NCBI RefSeq assembly: GCF_024585285.1
Contig: NZ_CP040755.1
Span: 3,968,001 to 4,032,000 of the forward strand
Direction: 5' to 3'
DNA length: 64,000 nt
Origin: Colwellia sp. M166
GTDB lineage: Bacteria; Pseudomonadota; Gammaproteobacteria; Enterobacterales; Alteromonadaceae
In this document: positions 35,858 to 45,592 of the stretch, one piece after another
Numbering within the stretch: position 1 is the first letter of the stretch
How the letters are laid out: every line of letters starts with the position of its first letter
Program-made: the position numbers and the translations under genes
The notes under the pieces: generated by a model
Databases searched by the model: none
What the model was told of the DNA's origin: nothing
What the model saw: only the letters and a program-made list of their open reading frames with translations

Positions 35858-36130
35858 ATGAAATTTACTCTTTTTGCTCTAACTCTTTTTTTATGTGGCT
35901 GTGTTGTAATGCCTGTTGATGATCACTCATATGTTAATCAATGTGAAATATCTAGCGACCGAAAAATATTAAAAGTTGTTGATGCGGCTAAAGGCACAAA
36001 TAGTTTTTATTCTATTAGTGGTGTTATTTTACTGCCGATAAGTGGAGTCATCTCAGGTATATATGTTGGAGTTAATAATATATATCACTTGGGGGAAGAG
36101 AAGTTTACTTGTGGTGGTTCAAAGACATAA
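35858..36130 (+). CDS. Small lipoprotein, 90 residues
   Basis: Begins MKFTLFALTLFLCGCVVMP with lipobox LCGC, so probably a lipoprotein. A short beta-rich body with two further cysteines (QCEISSD, FTCGGS), likely disulphide bonded, and a hydrophobic middle (SISGVILLPISGVISGIYVGVNNIYH). ATG 35858 gives the lipobox the correct distance; an ATG 63 bases upstream would not. No family recognised. Confidence 0.65.
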   Translation: MKFTLFALTLFLCGCVVMPVDDHSYVNQCEISSDRKILKVVDAAKGTNSFYSISGVILLPISGVISGIYVGVNNIYHLGEEKFTCGGSKT

Positions 36131-36247
36131 TTTCTTTCATATAGAATAACTATATTCAAAAAGTGATCGGTGTTCTCAAACCGCGGGAAAGCGCTGATAG
36201 AGAACAAACTTAATAGGTTTGGTATATTTCCCCTGGTAGCTTTGAGT

Positions 36248-36319
36248 TCAACAATTTGATACAACACATTGGTTGAATCGCACTGCCGGTATCTCATCGC
36301 CTAAGGTCTTTCTCGGTTT
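36248..36319 (-). pseudogene. Possible IS30-type transposase C-terminal remnant
   Basis: A 23-codon open stretch reads KPRKTLGDEIPAVRFNQCVVSNC and a stop. It resembles the C-terminal RPRK-LG-TP-EVF-NQCVA ending of IS30-type transposases. A stop directly upstream shows that no intact gene remains. The rest of 36131-36513 holds only a terminator at 36431-36460. Confidence 0.35.
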
Positions 36320-36430
36320 TTAATGAAAAGCAGTACTCGCTATGGTGGGAGGCGGTTTTTTTGTCAGATATCTGTTTAACGATAACATTTGAAATGTAGC
36401 CTGTTGTTTTTTATTACGCATAAGTAACAA

Positions 36431-36460
36431 AAAGCAGATACCATAATCAGTATCTGCTTT
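36431..36460 (-). terminator. Terminator after the MDR oxidoreductase gene
   Basis: Hairpin AAAGCAGATAC / GTATCTGCTTT with an 8-base loop, 54 bases beyond the oxidoreductase stop and followed by TTTTTG on the minus strand. Confidence 0.8.
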
Positions 36461-36513
36461 GCATACATTAAAATTCAGTAATTCAGTTAAGAAGTCATTA
36501 CTTTTTAACTGAA

Positions 36514-37641
36514 TTATCTTTGCGCAGTAATTAAGTACTTCTCACCAGTCGCTTGTTTAGAATAAGCTGCCATCGATTTTAATTGTAATACTTCTGCCAA
36601 CGACACTTCATGTGTGTAGTGGCTAGCAAATGTGGTGGTGATTTCATCTGCTACACGTTTGCGCATCGCAATGACCGTTTTAGTACCTAACTTACCTAGC
36701 GCATTGAATAATAAGAAGCCATTGACACCCCAAGCAAAACCAAAATTTCGATTTAGTGTTATAGGGCCACGGTCTAATGCACCATAAATATACACTTGTT
36801 TGAATGTATCAGAGCCATAAACACTGTGTTCTTTCATATCACGAGATGCAGCAACTTCCATACAATTTAGAATGTCACTGGTTAGCTTACCGCCACCAAT
36901 AGGGTCAAACGCGATAGTTGCGCCGGTTTCAATAATTGCCGCCGTTAAGTCAGCAAGAAATGTATCACTACGTGAGTTAACAACGTATTTTGCGCCCATA
37001 TCACGCAACAATGTTTCTTGTTCGGCTTTACGGACAATATTGATTAAATCAACGCCATCGGCAATGCAAATGCGATTTAACATTTGGCCAAGGTTAGATG
37101 CAGCCGCTGCATGAATAATGGCTTTATGACCTTCAGCACGCATAGTTTCAACCATCGCTAATGCCGTAAGCGGGTTAACAAAAGAAGATGCACCTTCTTT
37201 CGCAGTAGTACCTGCTTTTAATGCTAAGCAGCTTTGTACGTTGGCAGAAATATATTGACGATAAGTACCACCACCAATAACGGCAACGGTTTTACCCATT
37301 AATGCTTGCGCTGCAGGCGATGAACCCGCAGCTATAACGGTTCCTGCGCCTTCATTACCAACAGGAATAGCTTTACCAACACGCGTTTTAACCGCAGGCA
37401 TAAACTTAGCTGGAACATCTGCCGTGATCACAGGGCTTTGTTCAGTGCCTGATTGCTGCGCTGTTGTCATATCTGCAGCGCTAAAAAGCACCGCTAAGTC
37501 AGACGGGTTTAATGGCGCAGCCTCTAGACGAATAACCACTTCATCGGCACCAGGTTGTGGTATTTCGATGTTTTTTAAGGCAAGAGTTAATTTATTGTCT
37601 TCGCTGATAGTTGAAGTAAGTTGAATATTTGACGTTGTCAT
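36514..37641 (-). CDS. Zinc-type MDR alcohol dehydrogenase/quinone reductase-like protein
   Basis: Medium-chain dehydrogenase/reductase family protein of 375 residues. The N-terminal GroES-like domain shows ALKNIEIPQPGADEVVIRLEAAPLNPSDLAVLF and GNEGAGTVIAAGSSP. The NAD(P)-binding half has AIIHAAAASNLGQMLNRICIADGVDLINIVRK and the tail VSLAEVLQL. Catalytic zinc ligands are not evident, which favours a quinone-reductase-like enzyme. ATG 37641 is chosen because GGAG lies eight bases before it; the longer frame to 37701 lacks this. It follows the GST gene on the same strand, probably in one transcript facing the LysR gene. Confidence 0.8.
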   Translation of the reverse strand: MTTSNIQLTSTISEDNKLTLALKNIEIPQPGADEVVIRLEAAPLNPSDLAVLFSAADMTTAQQSGTEQSPVITADVPAKFMPAVKTRVGKAIPVGNEGAGTVIAAGSSPAAQALMGKTVAVIGGGTYRQYISANVQSCLALKAGTTAKEGASSFVNPLTALAMVETMRAEGHKAIIHAAAASNLGQMLNRICIADGVDLINIVRKAEQETLLRDMGAKYVVNSRSDTFLADLTAAIIETGATIAFDPIGGGKLTSDILNCMEVAASRDMKEHSVYGSDTFKQVYIYGALDRGPITLNRNFGFAWGVNGFLLFNALGKLGTKTVIAMRKRVADEITTTFASHYTHEVSLAEVLQLKSMAAYSKQATGEKYLITAQR

Positions 37642-37777
37642 AATGTTTGCTCCTGCAAATAATGAAATTTTTTCAACCAATAACGTTATGGTATTGGTCA
37701 TACTTCGTTCGTAATTAAATTCAAATAAAAATTTTGGTCTTGTTTCTCATGGTATTGATTGTTTTTACAGCTAAACG

Positions 37778-38470
37778 CTATCCAGCATTTGCTGCTTGGA
37801 TCTGGGCTTTAACTTTTTGCATAAACTCAGGCATGTTTGCCTGACGATCAGCCTCCACTTTTTGGGCAATGGCCGATTGACTCATGGCATCATTCCATGT
37901 TTTCATTCTGGGCACTTCTGCCAGTACATCCCATTCAAGTTGGCTAGAGCCAAAAGCGTTAACAATGGTATTGACATAATAAAGGTAGATATCGGCCATG
38001 GTGAATTGTTCACCGGCAACCCAAGGTGAAAACTGACACAAACGACTTAAACCGGTAATGCCGCGGGTTAATACTTGGCGTACTTCAGTTTTAACTGACT
38101 CTGGAACTTCAGTGCCTGAAAGTGCATAAGGTATCAGTCGTCTACTTGGCAGTTCAAAATACAGCTCTGCCATTTTCATTATTTGGCGTACAACCGCTCG
38201 CTCTCCTGCATTTTCAGGGTATAGCGGCGCTGTAGGGTAAGTCTCTTCGATAAAGTCGCAAATAACACTCGACTCTGAAAGCTCAAGGCCTTCAGCCGTG
38301 GTGATAACAGGTACTTTGCCAGCAGGACTAATTGTCAGTAATGCTTCACTACCCGCGTAAAGCAGGTGTTCTTTAAATGGTAGCTCTTTGTATAGCAATA
38401 CATGTTTCACGAGGTTGTAGTAGTTGCTAGCGGCAAAACCGTGCAAAGTCATCATAAGTAAATGTCCCAT
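37778..38470 (-). CDS. Glutathione S-transferase family protein
   Basis: Protein of 230 residues with the GST layout: N-terminal thioredoxin-like domain (LHGFAASNYYNLVKHVLLYKELPFKEHL, then SPAGKVPVITTAEGLELSESSVICDFIEETYPTAPLYP) and an all-helical C-terminal domain. The ESS motif that holds glutathione is present. Substrate unknown. It lies upstream of the MDR oxidoreductase gene on the same strand and divergent from a LysR gene, so electrophile or aromatic detoxification under LysR control is plausible. Confidence 0.88.
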   Translation of the reverse strand: MGHLLMMTLHGFAASNYYNLVKHVLLYKELPFKEHLLYAGSEALLTISPAGKVPVITTAEGLELSESSVICDFIEETYPTAPLYPENAGERAVVRQIMKMAELYFELPSRRLIPYALSGTEVPESVKTEVRQVLTRGITGLSRLCQFSPWVAGEQFTMADIYLYYVNTIVNAFGSSQLEWDVLAEVPRMKTWNDAMSQSAIAQKVEADRQANMPEFMQKVKAQIQAANAG

Positions 38471-38521
38471 TGTTAACGTGAAAATTGTGTTTAACTGTAT
38501 TTGTGTCTAACTCTAATTATG

Positions 38522-38672
38522 TTTAATTGTCGAAAATGCAATTAAAGCTTCTGTTTTTAATATCTTGCCACAAGAGCAAGGTGGCAATGTTTAAGTTAAA
38601 CCTATTATTACTGGTTTTAATTTGGTTATATATAAGGAAAAATGCGAATCACTATTGCTTTTAAAGCAATAG
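38522..38672. promoter_or_regulatory. Candidate LysR operators in the GST/LysR divergent region
   Basis: Two symmetric sites. TTTAATTG-N9-CAATTAAA at 38522-38546 is near the GST start. A 21-base palindrome at 38652-38672 has arms CTATTGCTTT and AAAGCAATAG around a central T. The second contains ATTGC-N7-GCAAT, a T-N11-A form common for LysR-type regulators, and lies 41 bases before the lysR-type start. Binding is inferred. Confidence 0.5.
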
Positions 38673-38713
38673 TAGAGCGAAACATTCAAGTTCTATTTTA
38701 ATGGAGAAGTGAG

Positions 38714-39640
38714 TTGGATCAATTACGTGCAATACGCTATTTCAGTAAAGTCGTCGAAACCGGTAGTTTTACCAAAGCGGCGAGTACGTTAAATGTGCCG
38801 CCATCATCGTTGTCGAGGCGCGTTGCAGATTTAGAAAAGAGTCTGGGAGCAACACTGTTAAAGCGTTCGACCAGAATCGTTAAACTGACTGAAGTAGGAC
38901 AAATTTATTATAACGACATTCAGCAAATATTGAATCAACTAGAGCAAAGTAATGAAACGGTGCGTAGTTACCAAACAACGCCAATGGGCCGCTTATCTAT
39001 CAGTTCGATGGTCGGTTTTGGTGAAAAAATATTACTGCCTTTGTTAGATGAGTTAAGCGTGTTATACCCAGAAATTGTTTTAGATATTAGTTTAAGTGAT
39101 GAGCTATCAACACTAGGACGTGACGATGTTGATATTGCGATTCGCGGTGGTTACGCGCCAAATGAACGTGTGTTAGCCATAAGACTAATGGACAATGGCT
39201 TTATTCCTGTTGCTTCACCAAGTTATTTAGCAAAACACGGCGTACCTGATAACGTAATGGCACTAAAAGAACATCATGGCATTTATTTTAAAACGCCATC
39301 AGGACCAACGCCTTGGTTATGTAACATGAACGGTCAATGGCATGATGTTTCGGGGCCAGCGATAGCGATTTCAAATAACGGACCATGGCTAGCGAAAAAA
39401 GCCTGTGACGGTGAAGGTATTTTAATGTCAACGCGATGGGCGTTAGCGTCATATCTTGAGTCAGGAAAGTTGCAAGAACTTAAGTTTGATCATGAGTTAG
39501 CAATAACACAAAATTCTGATATGGCGGTTTATTTATTGTATCAAAAACAGCGCTATTTAGTACCAAAAGTAAAAGCGGCGGTAGACTTTTTAGTTAAAAA
39601 ATTAAAAGTAACTAATGAACATAAAACATTCGTGGGGTAA
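38714..39640 (+). CDS. LysR-family transcriptional regulator
   Basis: LysR-type regulator of 308 residues. The N-terminal winged helix (MDQLRAIRYFSKVVETGSFTKAASTLNVPPSSLSRRVADLEKSLGATLLKRSTR) is followed by the substrate-binding domain (about 90-295). The start is TTG 38714 with GGAG about seven bases upstream; no ATG gives the domain its proper N-terminus. It is divergent from the GST-oxidoreductase pair, the usual arrangement for a LysR regulator and its targets. Confidence 0.92.
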   Translation: MDQLRAIRYFSKVVETGSFTKAASTLNVPPSSLSRRVADLEKSLGATLLKRSTRIVKLTEVGQIYYNDIQQILNQLEQSNETVRSYQTTPMGRLSISSMVGFGEKILLPLLDELSVLYPEIVLDISLSDELSTLGRDDVDIAIRGGYAPNERVLAIRLMDNGFIPVASPSYLAKHGVPDNVMALKEHHGIYFKTPSGPTPWLCNMNGQWHDVSGPAIAISNNGPWLAKKACDGEGILMSTRWALASYLESGKLQELKFDHELAITQNSDMAVYLLYQKQRYLVPKVKAAVDFLVKKLKVTNEHKTFVG

Positions 39641-39809
39641 TTGCATAAAGCCTATGTTGTGAGTCTTAAGTGTTCAATTTGATGATGTCGAATGTGTGAG
39701 ATTGAATTGTTGCTATCAACCATCCTATCTTTTTTACCTTTTAACTCAAACCGTCTAGCTACTAGCTATGATTATGTTAATCTGAATAAAAAATTTAAGA
39801 GTTAAAAAT

Positions 39810-41234
39810 ATGAAATTTATACTTTTATTTTCAACTTGCTTGCTAGTTAATGCCTGCGTTAGTCAACCCAATGAATACGCTGATATTGTGATCAGCAATG
39901 CGACTATTGTTGATGTAAAGACAGGTAAGTTAAATAAAGAGCAATCATTGGCAATTCGAGATGGCGTGATCATCGAACGCAGTAATTATTCATTAAAAAA
40001 TAGCTATATTGCCGAGAATTATATTGATGCCAAAGCGCAATTTATTATGCCTGGACTCTGGGATATGCATGTGCACTTTGGTGGTGGTGAAGACCTAATA
40101 GAAGAAAATAAACAGCTTTTACCACTGTATCTTGCTTATGGTATTACTACGGTACGTGATGCTGCCGCTGATTTAAGTGACTCTGTTTTAAGCTGGCGTG
40201 AACAAATAAATAATAATCAGTTAATTGGCCCAACCATTTATACCTCAGGACCTAAGCTCGAAGGCAAAGACTCTATTTGGCCGGGCGACCTTGAAGTAGA
40301 AACAGTTGAAGAGATGCATGCTGCGATTGATAGTCTTGATGCGATGAATGTCGACTTTATAAAAATCACCGATAGCGCATTAACGCCTGAGCTCTATTTA
40401 AAAGCAGTAAAAGAGGTTAAAAAACGCGGTTACCAAATATCGGGACATATTCCTTTTTCGCTATCAGTAACGGATGTGTCTCATGCGGGGTTAGATGCCA
40501 TAGAGCACATGACCTATTTATTAAAAGCGGCAGCAATCAATGAACCTGAAATATCAGCTAAAGTCGCTTCTGGTGAGCTGAGTTACCGTAGTGCTTTACC
40601 GATTATCACCGCAAATATTGCTAAAAAAACGGCATTGAGTAAATACGCAGTGTTAGCTAAAAATAACACTGCAGTAGTACCAACCTTGGTTGGCGGCCAA
40701 ATTACCGCTTATATTGATGAAGACAATCATCAAAATGATGAATTTTTAAATTACTTGGGCAAAGAGCTTAAAGCCACTTATCAATGGCGTGTCGACAGAG
40801 CAAACGAAGACACTCCTGAACAAATAAAACAACGTAAAGAGCGCTTTGTAAAAACAGCTCAGTTACTTGTATTGGCCCAGCAGGCCGGAGTATCAATTAT
40901 TGCAGGCACTGATGCTGGCTTTTTAAATTCTTACATTTACCCCGGTTTATCACTACATCAAGAGCTGACTATTTTTAGTGATTATGGCTTAACACCTTTG
41001 CAAACATTGCAATCAGCGACACTTGCTGGTCCGAAGTTTTTAGGTAAAAGTGAACAGTTTGGTGAGCTGAGTAAAGGTAAAACGGCGGATATTATTTTCT
41101 TAACGGGTAACCCGCTAACTGATGTACGAAACACGCAAAAACTTACGGGTGTGATTTCGCATAATCGCTATTACAACCAAGCCGATCTTGATGAATTAAA
41201 GGCCAAAGCCAAGCAGTTTGTTGCTGAACAGTAA
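39810..41234 (+). CDS. Amidohydrolase lipoprotein (imidazolonepropionase-like)
   Basis: Exported metal-dependent hydrolase of 474 residues with a lipoprotein signal (MKFILLFSTCLLVNACVSQ). TIM-barrel amidohydrolase motifs: LWDMHVHFGGG (HxH), VDFIKITDSALTPE (near the metal-bridging Lys position), ISGHIPFS, IEHMTYL and AGTDAGFLN. The C-terminal beta sandwich ends KGKTADIIFLTGNPLTD. This pattern is shared by Xaa-Pro-type and imidazolonepropionase-like peptidases and amidases; the substrate is unknown. A strong hairpin terminator follows. Confidence 0.88.
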   Translation: MKFILLFSTCLLVNACVSQPNEYADIVISNATIVDVKTGKLNKEQSLAIRDGVIIERSNYSLKNSYIAENYIDAKAQFIMPGLWDMHVHFGGGEDLIEENKQLLPLYLAYGITTVRDAAADLSDSVLSWREQINNNQLIGPTIYTSGPKLEGKDSIWPGDLEVETVEEMHAAIDSLDAMNVDFIKITDSALTPELYLKAVKEVKKRGYQISGHIPFSLSVTDVSHAGLDAIEHMTYLLKAAAINEPEISAKVASGELSYRSALPIITANIAKKTALSKYAVLAKNNTAVVPTLVGGQITAYIDEDNHQNDEFLNYLGKELKATYQWRVDRANEDTPEQIKQRKERFVKTAQLLVLAQQAGVSIIAGTDAGFLNSYIYPGLSLHQELTIFSDYGLTPLQTLQSATLAGPKFLGKSEQFGELSKGKTADIIFLTGNPLTDVRNTQKLTGVISHNRYYNQADLDELKAKAKQFVAEQ

Positions 41235-41269
41235 CGGCTACTGGCTAAGCTATTTCAGACTAAATAATT

Positions 41270-41298
41270 TCCGCTGCATGAATTTATTCAGCAGCGGA
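41270..41298 (+). terminator. Terminator after the amidohydrolase gene
   Basis: Stem TCCGCTGC-A-TGAAT pairing with ATTCA-GCAGCGGA around a 2-base centre, followed by TATTTTTTAC. Confidence 0.85.
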
Positions 41299-41371
41299 TA
41301 TTTTTTACTTTAAATATAGCTTGATTATGATGTTAGCTATCAGCGGTATAGTATGCTCTTTTATAAAATGT

Positions 41372-42772
41372 TTAAAGCGCCGCAACAACAGCCGTTAATG
41401 TCGCTTTGGCGTCACCAAATAACATTTGTGTATTTTGTTTGAAAAATAAAGGATTTTGCACGCCCGCATAACCCGTTGCCATGCTGCGTTTTAACACAAT
41501 AGATGTTTTACCATGCCAACATTCAAGTACCGGCATGCCGGCTATCGGGCTGTTTGGTTCATCAAGCGCTGAGGGGTTAACGATATCATTAGCGCCAATG
41601 ATTAAGGAAACATCAACGTGCTCAAAGTCATCGTTTACTTCATCCATTTCAAAGACAATATCGTAAGGTACATTTGCCTCAGCTAGTAGCACATTCATTT
41701 GCCCTGGCATACGTCCAGCCACAGGATGTATTGCAAAACGAACATTAACACCTTTATCACGTAATTTATCGCTAAGTTCGAAGACAATCTGCTGTGCTTT
41801 AGCCACCGCCATTCCGTAGCCAGGAATGATCATAACTTCTTTAGCATTATTAAGCAGTTCAGCGCTCTCAATTGCTGTGGTTGTTATCACTTCGCCTTGC
41901 TCTTGCTCGCCAACAGATGATGCTTTTGCACTAGCGCCAGTACCAAAACCACCAGCAATGACAGATAAAAAGTTTCTATTCATTGCTTTACACATAATGT
42001 AACTCAAAATAGCGCCACTTGAGCCAACGAGTGCACCAATGACAATCAGCAGATCATTACTCAACATAAAGCCTGTAGCCGCTGCTGCCCAACCTGAATA
42101 ACTATTGAGCATAGATATAACCACCGGCATATCAGCACCGCCAATCGCCATAACCATATGAACACCAAAAACTAAGGCAATGGCTATCATAATCAGCAAA
42201 GGTAACAAACCTCCACCAATGGCAGACTGAGCAACAAATTGTTGAGCAAACCAAACCACTGCAACCAATAACGCGAGGTTAAATATATGGCGTCCGGGTA
42301 ACGTCAATGGCTTGCTGCCTATGCGCCCTGAAAGTTTACCGTAAGCCGTTATTGAGCCTGAGAAAGTAACCGCACCGATCAGCACGCCAACATAGGTTTC
42401 TATGTCATGAATGGTTAAATCAATACCGGCAAAACTAGTTGAGGCATCAGCAAAATTAGCATAACCCACCATAATAGCCGCCAGCCCAATAAGGCTGTGT
42501 AAAATAGCAATAAGCTCCGGAATTTCGGTCATTTGCACGCGTCTGGCGACTAACATGCCAATACTGCCGCCAATTAACAATGCCACCATCAACTCAATAT
42601 AATTATTGCTGACCACACCTAAAACGGTTGCCAGAAACGCAATAGTCATTCCCGCAATGCCATACCAATTGCCCTTTCGAGCCGTTTCTTGATTAGACAA
42701 TCCGCTTAAAGCTAAAATAAAAAGGACCATCGCAGCAATATACGCCACGGTTACAATACCCGTACTAATCAT
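41372..42772 (-). CDS. pntB: NAD(P) transhydrogenase beta subunit
   Basis: Integral membrane subunit of proton-translocating transhydrogenase, 466 residues. About eight to nine membrane helices (to about 265) precede the NADP(H)-binding domain: [54 protein letters not shown], then [29 protein letters not shown]. The enzyme uses the proton gradient to make NADPH from NADH. It lies eight bases downstream of pntA. Confidence 0.96.
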   Translation of the reverse strand: MISTGIVTVAYIAAMVLFILALSGLSNQETARKGNWYGIAGMTIAFLATVLGVVSNNYIELMVALLIGGSIGMLVARRVQMTEIPELIAILHSLIGLAAIMVGYANFADASTSFAGIDLTIHDIETYVGVLIGAVTFSGSITAYGKLSGRIGSKPLTLPGRHIFNLALLVAVVWFAQQFVAQSAIGGGLLPLLIMIAIALVFGVHMVMAIGGADMPVVISMLNSYSGWAAAATGFMLSNDLLIVIGALVGSSGAILSYIMCKAMNRNFLSVIAGGFGTGASAKASSVGEQEQGEVITTTAIESAELLNNAKEVMIIPGYGMAVAKAQQIVFELSDKLRDKGVNVRFAIHPVAGRMPGQMNVLLAEANVPYDIVFEMDEVNDDFEHVDVSLIIGANDIVNPSALDEPNSPIAGMPVLECWHGKTSIVLKRSMATGYAGVQNPLFFKQNTQMLFGDAKATLTAVVAAL

Positions 42773-42779
42773 GACAACC

Positions 42780-44315
42780 TCACTTACGGAACATTTTAAG
42801 TATGCGATGTGTTACAGCAAACCCGCCAACAATATTAATGCTGGCAATTAACACCGTAAAAACGGCAAACCATTTAATTGTATCGTCCGTCGAACTTATT
42901 TGAATCAAGGCACCGATAACAATGATGCTTGAAATAGCATTAGTTACGCTCATTAATGGCGTATGTAATGCTGGCGATACGCTCCAAATCACCATATAGC
43001 CAACAAAACAAGCCAATACAAAAATAGTAAAGTGCGACATAAAATTAGCCGGAGCAAACCCACCGAGCCCAAGCAATGCTATAGCGCTAAGAGTAGCGCC
43101 AATCATCGGGCCAACTATAGATTTATTTTTCTCAACCGTAACAGGTACAGCTTTTTTAGGCGCGGGCTTTTTAGGTGCAACTGAAAGCGTAGGGGCTGGT
43201 GGCGGCCAAGTTGTTTTTCCTTCAAGGCAAATAGTTGCACCTAAGACAACGTCATTTGTCATATCAATAATAAGAACTCCATCTTTTTTAGGTGTCATTT
43301 CGGCTAATAAGTTGTGTAAATTGTTGCTATAGAGTTGGCTGGACTGCGCTGCAAGACGACTGGGTAAGTCGGTGTAACCAATAATAGATACACCATCAAT
43401 TACGGTAACTTCTCCTGGTATGGTTAATACGCAATTACCGCCTTGCTCCGCTGCAAGATCAACAATGACGCTGCCATTTTTCATTGAGGCCACCATATCG
43501 CTGGTGATCAACTTAGGAGCAGGTTTTCCTGGAATAAGCGCCGTGGTAATAATAATGTCAACGTCTTTAGCTTGCGCTGCAAACAATGCCATTTCGGCTT
43601 TGATGAATTCGTCGCTCATCACTTTGGCATAACCGCCTTCGCCGGAGCCGTCTTCATCTTTAAAATCGAGCATTAAAAACTCGGCGTTCATACTTTCAAT
43701 TTGTTCTTTAACTTCCGCTCGGGTATCAAAAGAACGCACAATTGCGCCCATGCTTTTTGCCGCACCAATGGCAGCTAAGCCAGCGACACCCGCGCCAATA
43801 ACAAGTACTTTAGCGGGTTCTACTTTTCCTGCAGCGGTTATTTGACCGGTAAAAAATCGGTCAAAATGTTGCGCAGCTTCTACTATTGCGCGATAGCCGG
43901 ATATATTGGCCATCGAACTACGCGCATCCATTTTTTGTGCACGAGAAATACGCGGTATGTTATCTATCGCGATGGCGTTTACACCCCGTTCGGTTAATTC
44001 TTTTAGCATGGCAGGGTTTTGTGCTGGCCATAAAAAACAGATCAATGTTTGTCCACTTTTTAATAACGCACGTTCTCCAGCTTCTGGCGCTTGTACTTTA
44101 AGGACAATATCAGACTGTTGCCATAACGCTTTTGCAGAGCTCACTATTTCACAACCGGCATGAATGTATGCATCATCAGTGTAATTAGCCGCGACCCCTG
44201 CACCGGTTTCAATGGCAACATTAAAACCAAGTTTTGTTAATTTATTTACGATATCTGGGGTTGTGGCAACGCGTCGTTCACCCTTGGAAATTTCTTTTGG
44301 CACACCGATTTTCAT
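42780..44315 (-). CDS. pntA: NAD(P) transhydrogenase alpha subunit
   Basis: NAD(H)-binding subunit of transhydrogenase, 511 residues. It starts [26 protein letters not shown], has the Rossmann motif [40 protein letters not shown], a Pro/Ala-rich linker (about 375-400) and four C-terminal membrane helices, as in E. coli PntA. A strong Shine-Dalgarno GGAGGT precedes ATG 44315. It heads the pntAB operon. Supply of NADPH complements the glutathione and redox-defence genes elsewhere in the window. Confidence 0.96.
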   Translation of the reverse strand: MKIGVPKEISKGERRVATTPDIVNKLTKLGFNVAIETGAGVAANYTDDAYIHAGCEIVSSAKALWQQSDIVLKVQAPEAGERALLKSGQTLICFLWPAQNPAMLKELTERGVNAIAIDNIPRISRAQKMDARSSMANISGYRAIVEAAQHFDRFFTGQITAAGKVEPAKVLVIGAGVAGLAAIGAAKSMGAIVRSFDTRAEVKEQIESMNAEFLMLDFKDEDGSGEGGYAKVMSDEFIKAEMALFAAQAKDVDIIITTALIPGKPAPKLITSDMVASMKNGSVIVDLAAEQGGNCVLTIPGEVTVIDGVSIIGYTDLPSRLAAQSSQLYSNNLHNLLAEMTPKKDGVLIIDMTNDVVLGATICLEGKTTWPPPAPTLSVAPKKPAPKKAVPVTVEKNKSIVGPMIGATLSAIALLGLGGFAPANFMSHFTIFVLACFVGYMVIWSVSPALHTPLMSVTNAISSIIVIGALIQISSTDDTIKWFAVFTVLIASINIVGGFAVTHRILKMFRK

Positions 44316-44480
44316 TTAATAACCTCCGATTTTAACGACAGGAAGGGGAGCAAAACTTTGTAATAAGTTTTTGTCATAGAGAAAAGAAAGTGAAAGACAC
44401 AATGGCATCGTGTGTTTTTATAAATAGGCCTATAACTAAGCCTATAAAAATTAACGAATAACCATTGTATCTATGACAAT

Positions 44481-45518
44481 TTAAAGCGTGAAATCAATAA
44501 CAACACGAGCTGGTACTTTACCATGCTCAAGTCGTTCAAAAATGTCATTGATAGCGCTTAAAGGTTGTAACTCGATATCTGCTTTAACTTTACCTTGCGC
44601 GGCAAAAGCAAGCGCTTCGGCCATATCTTTACGGTTACCAACAAATGAACCTTTAATAGTGATGCAATTTGCTACTACATCAAACAGTGGCGTTGGGAAC
44701 TCACCAGGCGGTAAGCCCACTAAAACACAGGTACCATGTTTACGGGTCATATTAACCCCTTGTTCAAAGGCCGGTAAGGAAGGTGCGGTAATAAGTACAC
44801 CATGTGCGCCACCACCGGTTATTTCTTTGACAGTTTCAGCGGCACTTTCTGTTTTAGCATTAACCACCGCATCAGCACCGACTTCTTTTGCATGTGTAAG
44901 CTTGTCATCATCAATATCCACCGCACAAACCTTAAGTCCCATCGCTTTAGCGTATTGAATAGCTAAATGGCCAAGACCACCACAACCTGAAATAGTAAGC
45001 CATTCACCCGGTTTAGCCTCGGTTTCTTTAATGCCTTTATACGTTGTAATACCTGCGCAGATAATGGGTGCAGCTTGTATTGCTGATAGGCCTGCAGGAA
45101 TATGAGCAACGTAATTTGGATCGGCAATAATATATTCAGCAAAACCACCGTCCTTGGTGTAACCACCAAATTCAGCTTCAGGACACACTGGCTCATAAGC
45201 GCTTAAACAAAACTCACAATGACCACAGGCGGAATAAAGCCATGGAACACCTACTCTATCACCCACTTTTACGCTGGTAACACCTGCACCAATTTCAGTA
45301 ACAAGTCCAATGCCTTCATGGCCGGGCGTAAATGGTGGCGTCGGTTTTAATGGCCAATCACCATTTGCAGCATGTAAGTCGGTGTGGCATACACCACAAG
45401 CTTCCGTCTTAATTAATATTTGCCCTGCAGCTGGCGATGGAATATCTAATTCACGTATGACTAAAGGTTTGCCAAATTCCTCGACAACGGCGGCTTTCAT
45501 TTTTTTACTCATAATCAT
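44481..45518 (-). CDS. adhP: Zinc-dependent alcohol dehydrogenase (AdhP-like)
   Basis: Cytoplasmic NAD-dependent alcohol dehydrogenase, 345 residues. The catalytic zinc region is CGVCHTDLHAANGDWP then GHEGIGLVTEIG. The structural zinc has the four-cysteine loop ACGHCEFCLSAYEPVC. The cofactor motif is ISGCGGLGHLAIQYAKAMGLKVCAVDID. The likely start is the second or third residue (MSKKMKAAVVEEFGKPLVI); a short upstream ATG adds two codons. It lies downstream of an aldehyde dehydrogenase gene on the same strand, so together they can take primary alcohols to acids. Confidence 0.95.
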   Translation of the reverse strand: MIMSKKMKAAVVEEFGKPLVIRELDIPSPAAGQILIKTEACGVCHTDLHAANGDWPLKPTPPFTPGHEGIGLVTEIGAGVTSVKVGDRVGVPWLYSACGHCEFCLSAYEPVCPEAEFGGYTKDGGFAEYIIADPNYVAHIPAGLSAIQAAPIICAGITTYKGIKETEAKPGEWLTISGCGGLGHLAIQYAKAMGLKVCAVDIDDDKLTHAKEVGADAVVNAKTESAAETVKEITGGGAHGVLITAPSLPAFEQGVNMTRKHGTCVLVGLPPGEFPTPLFDVVANCITIKGSFVGNRKDMAEALAFAAQGKVKADIELQPLSAINDIFERLEHGKVPARVVIDFTL

Positions 45519-45549
45519 TCCTATATATTATTTACAATTGTCGGTACTT

Positions 45550-45582
45550 TTAGGGCTGCTATATAATTAATAGCAGCCCTAA
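45550..45582. other. Intercistronic hairpin between aldehyde and alcohol dehydrogenase genes
   Basis: Perfect 13-bp arms TTAGGGCTGCTAT / ATAGCAGCCCTAA around a 7-base loop. Neither side carries a U tract, so it is not a classical terminator. It could stabilise mRNA ends or lower read-through into the alcohol dehydrogenase gene. Confidence 0.6.
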
Positions 45583-45592
45583 TTACGGTGAG

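Noticed and set aside
36085..36297. 70-codon minus-strand ORF downstream of the small lipoprotein gene
   Set aside because: No ribosome binding site or family pattern; its beginning overlaps the IS30-like remnant in another frame and its end runs into the lipoprotein gene on the opposite strand.
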